Positions 24,301 through 36,300 of a stretch of DNA of 64,000 nucleotides are shown one piece after another. The notes beneath the pieces are model-generated. The model saw only the letters and a program-made list of their open reading frames with translations, was not told where the DNA came from and did not search any database. The stretch spans positions 4,275,996-4,339,995 of the forward strand of contig OW285193.1 in the NCBI GenBank assembly GCA_935421135.1. The letters are read 5' to 3'. This DNA is from Bugulina stolonifera (taxonomy: Eukaryota > Bryozoa > Gymnolaemata > Cheilostomatida > Bugulidae). The position numbers were made by a program, and so were the translations under genes. The stretch's first letter is position 1. Each line of letters opens with the position of its first letter.

Positions 24301-27300
24301 GGGAAAAATTGGCTAATCAACTACAATACCTCAAACTGAACTTACAAACCAGGTTCAAGCGCTCCGCTACAGCGTTGCCCGCGATGGTTTTGCTATAACT
24401 TCAGTAAGAAAGTAGCTCTGTTTGGTCAATACAGTGCAGTGGACATACAGGCTGAAGTTTAGGCAGCATAACTCTTGGCCAAGAAGGAAGTTTTTTTATG
24501 GGCAAGCAGAGAAATCTCCAAGCAGAGATGCATAACTTTTCTTCCATTATCTACGCAAGTACATTGTAACTGTCATTCTCCGCACAATACAATACCCACA
24601 ATACAATATACATACCACTATACATTGTTTCCATTTTACACAGAGCATCCACCAAACTTTTCCTCGTTTGACGCTGCCGCAGGTTTGTATTATGTGTAAT
24701 GCACCATCATATACTCATATTTTTTCATGCATGTATATTTTACACTGGTGTTTGTCTCGATCATTGGTTTCCTGTGTTTATGGTCTATACTTGTTGGTGG
24801 TCTGTTGTTTTCTAAAGCCGTAGTAGTTATCTGCAGCGTGTTAGCGGTAATCTAATATGGCAGTTTGCAGATCTGTTTGTCAACTGGTTAGTCTATTTTT
24901 TACCTTCTTAGATCCATGCATGTGAGAGAATCAATTCCCATGTGTAGCCTGTTCAATATATAAATACGGTGCTACAGTTTAACAGTTTGTGTTATGTGGG
25001 TCTCACGCAGTGCAAATGTTGGATGACGTTGACGTATTCACTTTTTAAAAATTAAAAGATGGGAATTTCTGCTACCTAAAACTCTATTAGCATCATTGAG
25101 AGGGTCACTGTAGGTAGGCCCTACACGTAGTAGCGGGCAGTTTTAGTAGAGGGTCATTCTAGCAGAGGGCCATTTTAGCAGAGGGCTATTCTAGCAGAGG
25201 GCCATTCTAGCAGAGGGCCATTCTAGCCGGAGCCATTCTAACAGAGGGCCATTTTAGTAGAGTTTACATTAAGAGCTGTAGTAACGAATGGAGCTGTTAA
25301 TGATCACAGACCTATAGGAAAGATAATCTCCCTCACATTCATTCATCCATCACGCAAGTGGTGCAGACGTGTAAACATAAGAAACTAGGCGTTCACAATG
25401 TAGAAGTGTCTATCAAGTATCGTGTCTATCAAGTATCGTGTCTATCAAGTATCGTGTCTATCAAGTATCGTGTCTATCAAGTATCATGTCTATCAAGTAT
25501 CGTGTCTATCAAGTATCGTGTCTATCAAGTATTGTGTCTATCAAGTATCGTGTCTATCAAGTATCATGTCTATCAAGTATCGTGTCTATCAAGTATCATG
25601 TCTATCAAGTATCATATCTATCAAGTATCGTATCTATCAAGTGTCGTGTCTATCAAGTATCGTGTCTATCAAGTATCATGTCTATCAGCTGATATTAATT
25701 GCAGGATAGCTCTACACTTCATTCAGATATTATGGGAATGCAATAGTGTATCAACCAGATGAGAAATACATTCATTTATCGACTAATTGTTACCTGATCA
25801 TCTTCATGTATATCTATTGATTTCATGTCACCTTTACATATAATTCTATGGGGCTAAAGCATCGTCATGCTTCATTACATGTACATCCATCTCATTGCTT
25901 ACTGTTACCTATTATCATATCACAAAAGTAGCATACTAGAGGATTATGTAGCAAGAGAAGATGACTCCAGTTGAGATCTGCATGAACTAGAAAGGAGAGG
26001 ATAATTCCTATAAAATTAAACAAAATAAAAATATGCAGTATATAGAATATAATATATACTTAGAACCTTAAAGAAAATTTATAGCTAAATTTTATAATTA
26101 TGTTTTCCAAAATACCAGATCTCCATCTAGAGTCATGCTCCCCTGCTACATGTACAATTGTGTGAATAGCCATCCACTATGTCATATAATAGAATGTGGA
26201 CTTCTGCTACCCATTATGTATAATTTCAGAGAGTGTCACCAACATACCAAAGAAATCAAAGTCTCTCTTCCTTTCAAGATCTCATGCTAAGGGCCATGAC
26301 CGATGGCTAGAATGGTCGGAGAAGGTAAAGGTGGAAGCAGAGTTGAAACGCGAACAGTTTCTAAAAAAGCAGGAAGAAGCAGGTCGGTACACTATTTCAT
26401 GCATGGTTCCACGCTCTAAAGTGCCTTTCTACTATATAGAGCAACAGAGTAGCTCAAACACTACCACATACACTGTAGTCTGGTACCAGATGATGTGGCC
26501 AATAACCATTCACTTACAGAATACTAACGGAGTATGCGCTCAGCTTACAAGTTACAAAAATGTTTCTGGAAAATCCTTAGTCTCTTGAACAGGAGCTATT
26601 GCAGTGTTCAGGTGGTAAACACGTTATCTAATATCATATACAGTAACCCCTACGTAACCCTACGTAGCCCCTACATAGCCTCTATGTAACCCTTGCATAA
26701 CCCCTACATAATCCCTATGTAATTTCTACACATACCCTACGTAACCTCTATGTAGATGTAGTTCAGGTAAGCTGCCCAACCAGGTTTAGTTTAATAAAAT
26801 TGCTAGTGACGTGACGTTGCCGATGTGTGTACAGTCTAAGCTCCTTTATCAACTAAGCATGTTGGATGTAGCCTCAGTGACATTGTGCTATACTAATAGT
26901 GGTATTAGTGAATTTTTTCGCTTCATTCCCTAAGTAACAGATCAATTAACAAATCCACTGTAACCTCCCCATGACCGTAGGGGTTACAGTATCAACTCTG
27001 CATACACCCCTGTAATTGGTGATATAATCACATCTTCTACTCAACTGCTAACTTCATCTACATGTTATATGTTAGTAAATTGGTGAATTAAACAGGTTCC
27101 ATTAACGTTTTTAAATGTTATGAAAATTAGTTGGATGAAATGGAAGCTAGTGATAATTCTTTTCTGTTGAATCCACTCCTGGTAGCCTGCTGCTCTCTGA
27201 TAGATAATCAATCCCAGGAGAGAAATATCTGAGGGAGAGCTAATGTCATCGGTCCCGAGGCGCTCCGTTTAAGAGATAATAGAACCATTAGCTTCGCAAT

Positions 27301-30300
27301 TCATCTAAATTAAGAATCTGTTTAAGTGGTGGATCCAAATGTTGTGACTATGGAATTGGGTCGAAATGAAAGCTTTGCAATGGTAATTCTGGGCTACATT
27401 GTATTTAACGTCCACATGTAAAATCTAAATATTTTCTCTAAACGTTTTGCTTTCTTGCAGTACGTGTTTATGGTTCAACTCACAAAAGTGAATTTTTAAA
27501 CCCCTACAATAGATAGTCCTTCATACGCCTCTTGTTATTCTTCTTTAGCGTTTGAGTTGCATTCTTGCTTTCTGCAATCATTTCTGCTTTGAGCTGACAT
27601 TGCTTAAGGAGAGATTAAAGTTCTTGTTTTCAGCAATATTGTATTAGAGGCAACAAAGAGCTTAAGACTCTGTTTTTTCAAAGCTCAAAGTATCAACTGC
27701 AGCTACACTTGTTAATCTAGCAAAGAAACAACTACCCGCTCCTATCAGGAAGGCAAGAAAGGAGAGTGTTAAGTTTGTTAGCAAACAATCTGTACCATTG
27801 GAAGAGGAGACGCCCCTCTCTAAAGCGATTTCCGCTATGGAGCAGACACTAAGTGCTAAGACTAGTGTTACAGGTAAGTCTAAACGCCTCTCTTCTTAAT
27901 ATTACTGCAGCGTTTTTTGCAACAGCTCCTCTGATTGGTTGAAGCCAGTAATATTATTTCTGTTGTGAATTGGCAGCTCTTTGTTTAGGTCTATGAAACA
28001 ATGCGCTAGTAGTAGTACAAATGTAAATGACTCATGACCTAAAACCTATTATTTTACAATGTCGAGATGAGAATCTAGTTCCTCTGTCCTCGAACCTAGA
28101 CTGCGATTTAATGACATGCATAGTATAACAGGTGGCAGATTTGATCATTTCTGAGAAATTACTCTACAAAGCCTGCCTGTGCTTTGTCCGTCTGTCAGTC
28201 ACCGCCAGTCGTTAGTCATGTCTTCTGAAAACACAATAGCATCTTGTTATACATTTTGTCAAATTTTTAACTTTTCTGTACAAAATATACCGACCCTTAA
28301 TTCTCTTTTACGCTCTCTAAGAGGCTTATGGTACCCATAGTGCACTGTACAGTGCGTCATTATACACTTTAGAAGTTATTTTCCCCCGTTTGTTAATTTG
28401 AATAAGAAATGACAATTCCCAATAAGGAACTGGGCTACTATCAATGTTGCTGCTACCATTGGCACATGTACATGCGTATGGCATGGTATCTGACATATAG
28501 GTTTGATGTTTTATTGCACACACATACTAACTTGCAAGGCAATCAATACCAAATACCAATCTGTAGTTTGCCTGATATGTATATTATACTCGTACATGCA
28601 TATAGTATATCTCTTACTACATTGCATCTAGCCTTAGCTCTAAAATCTTGAATATGCAGTAGTTAGATATCATGTACTTTTGCAAATCATTATTATATAC
28701 ATTGTTTATAATATATAGCATGTGCATTGTACTATGGTATACATTGTATAAAATGCAATATGCTAGCTGCACATAGTATATTGTAGGGCCGAATAAACAA
28801 CACAGCAAAGATAAGTATACCGTAGAGCAATGGGAGAGGCTGCACCAGTACTGGGACCACGGGCTATTTCAGAGAACACGACCAATTGGGTTCGCTATTG
28901 CTCTGATTGCCATAATAGCGGCCATTCCACCAATCATCAGCACTCGTTGGATTAAATACGATATGATGATGGACGTGAACTTTACCTATGGTAAGTACAT
29001 GTAGGTCAGCCCGTTCTGCATTGTACATGTACATACACTCTGTGTACAGGAACATACAGCGTATACGAATTGTCGTATGCGAATTGTCGGCTACTGCAGT
29101 GTGTCCATGTGGTGGTATCACCTTCAGTGTCAGCATGTCAGTCTTTGAAACCCGTAACGGTGGTGTTGGAGATAGAAGTTGATCTTTTCAACACATTTTG
29201 TAGTTTGAATTTGTCGTTGCCACTGGACAGTGTAGCACATCTAGTGTCAGTTACCAATAACAGTTTTGCACCACATAGTCTTGTATATCACACACTTACA
29301 CCTGTGTAGTTTGTGTAGTATTTACCTGTACCTACTCTGATAATACAAACACATACTTACCTGTATACCTACACTGATAATACGAACACATACTTACCTG
29401 TATACCTACACTGATAACACGAACACATACTTACCTGTATATACTTACACTGATGTTTACAGCACTACCTCCTAACCAGTCCTACTATGTTTACCCAGAA
29501 TACAACTGTTCAACTGTAGATATCAATGGCACTTGTTACTATACATGTAAGTATGACTAGACATCATTGTCACTTGTACTATTGTCACTATGTACTATTT
29601 AATGTTCTTCATGTCTTGGTTATCATGGTGCTAAATATGTTTACCTGTAGTGTTTTCTCTTCTTGGTAGTTCTTAGAGAAAATTACACTGACCTTCAACT
29701 TGACCTTGAACTTAAAGGGGTGGCCGCCACCCATCGAGCCATTCAACCAAATCATCTCTCTCATGTAGTATCCCCTCTATAAATGTAAACGTCTGTTTTC
29801 GGAGTTGTACAACCATTGTATGGAATACTGTATGACAGCATAGGCCTACACCATGTATGATATACAAGTACTCCATCAATGATGCAGATAAATTAGGAGT
29901 TGCGCTATCGATGTAATTTAGTAATGATAATGTTACTACAGATCAAAAATTCTCACACATAGAACACCATGGATTCTGGTACAACTGTACCGATAACCTA
30001 ACTACATACACTGGTATCAATGATCCCGAGTGCCGACCTATGAACAGAACTGGCAAATATGGTGAGTTCTTTCATTTCTTTTAATGACAAGGGAAGATAA
30101 TTAATTAGCTGCTAATACTTTGGTCTTTGGGCTCCTCCTGCTGCCAAGGTACATGAAAATGATGTCATACGTTCAGCTAAAATAAGACAAACGGAAGTAG
30201 TCTGTAACTGAGTATCTCACAATTATTGATTCATTGTTCCAAGGGACTAGTATTTGGATGTACTCTATAATTGCCCAGTTTATCAAATGGAATTTACACG

Positions 30301-33300
30301 ATGTCACAAACTCATAAAGCATGCACAGAATAAAGATACTATATATTATGTGCATGTGTAGTCAGTATACAGTAAGTACTAGTACTAAGTACTAGCATAA
30401 TGACCATGTGTAGTGACCACATATGTCCACTCGCCCATTCCAAGTATTACGATATACATAGCCTTTAATCCTACTACCAAGTTGTATACAGTCATGTACA
30501 CATGAGTAATTTTAGAACTGAGGGCACACGTCGGTAAACTGAGCGTAGGTACACGGAGCTACACGGAGCGGAGAGTATATACAATGTACATATATACTGT
30601 AAGAGCAATTGCTTTGGAATGACAGGTGCACACTATTCGCTTAATTTGCTCCACTTCTAGCCATCCATGTAAGCTGGGACAAGTTTTATACGCAGATGCA
30701 TTAAAATTTAACTTTATTGTAAGGTAATTCTCAGCGGATTAGAAGCTATTCAACTACATTATTACATTAATAAAACTACCACAGTCTTCATCAATATATA
30801 ATAATTTCAAAAGCAGCCCATCACCCTGACTAACACAGTTTGCTTCGTATTGTCTTCAATATAATATTATTGATTAGATTCTACAGATTACAAAGTATAC
30901 AATCTGTAAGTTAGAATACGAACTGCAACCATTGCTGTGTGCATATAAATCTGTAAACAGCACTTCTTATAATAATAGTCAGCGGAGATGTCTATTGCGC
31001 AACTCTGCAGGTAAATCAATATGCACATGCTTAATCAGGTAAATGGATTAATACGATCTATATCCTAGACTGTTGGTCGCTTGACAACAACTCTCTCTAC
31101 GACCCTAACTGAGAATCACAGTCTATAGAGTTTAATTAGGAGAGCAGTTGTACCTCTCCTTAGAGGTCAAGTGCATAACGTGTCAATAATATCGTAATCG
31201 TTTGGTGAAATTGGATAACAATCTTACATGTGCAAAGTGGATAGGATCGGCAGCTAGTTACAGACAGTGGAGTGTGCATACAGTAACAGACTTATCAGCT
31301 TAGTGACAGCCGTGCCCATACAGCAACAGGCGTACTCACGTAATACCAGGAGTATCCATACAATAGAGGATGTATTCATGAAATAGCAGACGTACCAGCT
31401 CAGTGATAGTGTGCCAATACAGTAGCAGACATACCATTGCCATAACAAGCCTACCTTCAGTTTCGTGCTTTGCTATCGGAACACATCTTAAATCGGATAC
31501 TACAGCTTGTAATTGAACTTGTGGATATGCCTATGTGTTTAAAGTTGAGGGGGCCATCTTTAAGCACCCACCCGCCTTTAGATGAAACTCGGCAACACAA
31601 AGAGGTGTACTGTTACAGACCGTATCGTCTGGCTGGCTTTGTTACTTCAATCTCAGCGATTGCCTTTGCTCTTTATGCAGTGGTAAATGAGAAATGGCTA
31701 CTATTGGTGGACGCAGGTAACTAATTCTACTCATAGCTTCTAGATAAATGGATAGTTTCTTGCTGGCGAACCAAATAGTTAAATAGTGAACTTTGAAATG
31801 TTGAATTATTTTCAATCTTACTCATGCCAATCTTTATTAGTAATTATTCTATGTGAACGATATATTATACTGTCTATTGTAGATCTAACACTAGGAATAT
31901 GACATATATTATACTGTCTATTGTAGATCTAACACTAGGAATATGACATATATTATACTGTTTATTGTAGATGTAATACTAGAATTATGACATATATTAT
32001 ACTGTCTATTGTAGATCTAACACTGGGAATATGACATATATTATACTGTCTATTGTAGATCTAACGCTAGGAATATGACATATATTATACTGTCTATTGT
32101 AGATCTAATGCTAGGATTATGACATATATTATATTCTCTATTGTAGATCTAATGCTAGGATTATGGCATATATTATACTCTCTATTGTAGATCTAATGCT
32201 AGGATTATGACCCATATTATAGGCTACTGTCTATTGTAGGTCTAACACTAGGAATATGACATATTATATTCTCTATTGTAAATCTAATGCTAGGATTATG
32301 ACATATATTATACTCTCTATTGTAGATCTAATGCTAGGAATATGACATATATTATATTCTCTATTGTAGATCTAATACTAGGATTATGGCATATATTATA
32401 CTTTCTATTGTAGATATAATGCTAGGATTATGACATACATTATACTGTCTATTGCAGATCTAACACTGGGAGTATGACATATATTATACTCTCTATTGTA
32501 GATCTAACGCTAGGAGTATGACATATATTATACTCTCTATTGTAGATCTGACGCTGGGACTGGAGTATGACATATATTATGCTGTCTATTGTAGATCTAA
32601 CACTAGTAGTATGACATATATTATACTGTCTATTGTAGATCTAACACTAGGAATATGACATATATTATACTGTCTATTGTAGATCTAACGCTAGCACTAT
32701 GGCATATATTAAACTGTCTATTGTAGATCTAACGCTAGGATTATGGCACATCTGCCACACCGGACCAGGAGATGAACATAATACGCTCTCTGCGCAAGAA
32801 CTCCTACTCTACTGCAAAATAGAATTAGCAAATAAAATACCAAGTAATAATAACAATATACATATCTCTCATCATCATGTGACATTGGGCATAATAACAC
32901 AAGTAGTACATGTACATTAGTCCATCAGCCAACCATCAAAAAGTGGCTTAGTTTTTGAAGTTCGCTCCTGACCTCTCCAATCTACACAAATTTTTGGCTC
33001 CAAAGTAAACAAGACCTGAATTTTATGATTCTGGAAACTAACCCTCTGAAATATGTTGACGGAGACCTCAAATTTTAGGTCAAAGTTCACCCCCTCAGCA
33101 AAAATTGCCAATATTTGCCATTTTTTGTGGTTTGCAAACCTTCTGACACAAAATCCATAATGCATGAGCTCTTCATATTTCAACATAATGCTACTACAAG
33201 TAGTCTAGTGGTCTGTGTCAAAATTCATAAGTGTCAGTTCAAAGGTCTTATAATTACAGGGAAAATTCCTTCGTTACAGAGGGGATAATTCCCTATAATA

Positions 33301-36300
33301 GAAAACCTTCTGGCACCAAATCCATAACACATAGGCTCTTCATATTCAACTATGATGCTACCACAAGCAGTCTAGTGCTCCATGTCAAATTTCATGAGTG
33401 TCAGTCCAAAAGCTCTATGATTAAAAGATAAATTATTTCGTTACGGAGGGGGATAATTCCTAAAAAACAGCAAATCATTGAAATTTCCACAAACTGCAGA
33501 GATTTTTGGTGTTATCGTAAACAAGGCCCCAATTTTATGATTCTAGAATAGTTTGACAATGACCTTCTTCGTATTTAAGGATGCTGTTACTACATTCAGT
33601 GCAATAATCTGTGCATAATAACATGATAACCTGCGCAGACTTTCTACGGAGAGCAACGTCTCTTTTGTTACAGTGGAAATAACACGTAAAATAATCACTC
33701 ATGAAAATTTTAGAATTTGATAAACATTTACTGTTATTTGCTGACCTTCCAAGTATACTCTAGTGCTGTTCTACTGTATCTACTGTACTTGAGAACTTAT
33801 GAGCCATTAGTGTATCTTGTAATGTAGTTTCAGCATCAGCCCAGCGATTGTAAGATAATATTGATGTACTTTATTACAATTAAAGATACAGGTTAGTTAG
33901 TATATTATATTTAGTGACTAAGCCTAAAATATATGCAAAAACCCATAACATGACATGACCTCTACGTATATTACCCACTTGCAGGGACAATAAGAACTAG
34001 AGCTAATAGAGTGAGTTCGAAGGAACATGTGCTGTACCATGAAACTAAAAAATTAGTTATAATTTGATTCAGTAAGATACAGACAACCTAACACAGGCAC
34101 AAAATATGACATGCATATAAATTCACAAATTAGAATTTAGGCTAAACTTACAATTAATATACAGGCATACAAGTATCTATATATCATCTGGTACTGTGTA
34201 CTTGCATATTTGGTCTTCTTACAGGAGCAACAGACAGAATGTAACATGTCAGTTTAAATAGTTTCACCACTAAATAACTTTGTAGGTGAGATCTAATACC
34301 CCTCATCCAGGGCGAGGTACTTCCATCCTCAGTTTATAGACTCTTGTACAAATTGCAGCAACATAATTGGCATGGGTAGCACGAATCTTCAGTAACGACT
34401 TACGTGGTGGGGAAAGGTGACTTGTCCCACCACTAGTTATGAAACGTGTAAATCCAAGTGCATTGACAGATTTTCTGTGCTCAGGTAGATGATTAGGGTA
34501 ACTTCTTCGAATACAAATAACGATTAATAATTTGAAACTTTGTTTCACTAGGTATATGGAGTGTCATACTGCACACTAGGAATACAAGGTTATACAGCAA
34601 TTGTGGTACCGTTTTGTTCAGTACTATTAATAGTTTAGTCTTCGGGTGTTCAGTGGCCATGTGGTACTTGATTTCGTTTGGTTGATAGCATTTGAAATAC
34701 CTATACTAGCCTACTTCAATGATAGCTCTGCGTCCTTCAAGAATCACCATCATAGCTGTCATCATCACCGTCGATGGTACTGTATGCTGCTGAGGTTGAT
34801 CGTAATTTAGTTGAGGTAGTAACACGGCAACATTGTTTCTAGCCAGCCCGCCCTAGCAAAAGACAAAAATACACAAACTCATCTAACTTTTCTAAAAGAT
34901 GTTCTCAAGAGTATGATTTGCTAAACAACAAATTAGATCTTTTTTTACCCTTCATAATGTAAACTTATGTGCGCGAGCTCATAATTTAAATTTATGCATG
35001 TTTGAACATAAGGGAGAAAAGTGAAGAGTTCTGCTTCAAGGAATTCTTACATGTATATATCATCCATCAAAAATATTTTCTGATATAGCCCCTTGCATCG
35101 GCAGTAAGAACATACCTACTAAGGCAAGGTCTGTCCGCATGCTTGCTGTGTATATCTTGTAACGTTGGTACGGATACGCATGCCTTATCACCCACCAATC
35201 ACATCTTCAAGGCTTCTTTTCAGCAATGCAACTTGCACCTAAAACAGCAAGGGTTTTACAACTGTAGGTAATAAAATATAAATGTGCTGGTCCAGAAACA
35301 AAGAATTATTCTAGGGTGTAGATGGAAAAATATTTGTAGAACAATAATAGGAGTGGAAGGGCTGTGTGCATGTGAAATAACAGAAGGGCAAACATAACTG
35401 CAGCCTTCGCCGTGAAATTAATGCCACAGTTTTAATGCAAGTCTCCTCCAGAAAATATCTAGTAAACATGGAACATAACTACAACCTAGATTAGACTACT
35501 TGAACATTACCCTTAATTATATACATTAAAATCAAAATGAAATCGAAATCCATATTGCATTGCTAGGTAAAACATAGGCCTACTATAGCAGTCTTGCTAC
35601 ACTATAACATAATGAGAATAACAGAATAACACAATACAAGACTACATTTAGTATAATTTTGTATACATGTCTGTAACCATAACAAATAATTATACATGTG
35701 TATTTAAAACTACATTTAGGCTATTTTATAAATTTCTTGTGGATCAAGATCATGCAAAAAATTTTGCTGATTGCGATCAACTTCATCACATTTAATTATA
35801 TTATTATAAAAATATTATATTGAGTAATTATAACAGATTTGTGACGAGGTATGAGCATAATTCACATGGCAATGGAATAAGCAATAAGAATTTTATGAAA
35901 TGATATGATAATTATTATTAATTATAATTATGGATAAATACATGTTTCCACTAAAAAGTAATTGCCATAAATAATTAAATTAGGTAAACTTAAATTTTTA
36001 TCCATGTCACAAAATGAAGTTCAAATTTTTCAACCAACTAGCTAGGCCTACTAACTATTACTATAACTATTGAATATAATCTTTCTCCTAGTCAGTCACA
36101 TACCTTTTCCAGAGAAACTGATGTCATATTTAGCCTTTGGTTACTAGTGATTCTCATGATAGACCTCTATTATGTGTTGTGAACCCTAGAGTCAGAGTGA
36201 GTTAACTCTCAGCTCAAACTTAAGGTGCAAACACACGAGAGCGTTTTGGGGCGAATTTGACGCTCGCGAATCGCCAGAGTGCCAACGCTCTCAAAACGCT

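Noticed and set aside
25358..25762. 134-codon ORF and two overlapping frames
   Set aside because: Artefact of the 16-bp minisatellite; all three frames are open with the same peptide in rotation.
34303..34548. 81-codon minus-strand ORF
   Set aside because: No recognised domain; could be a remnant of the 4.1-kb element but cannot be supported as a gene.
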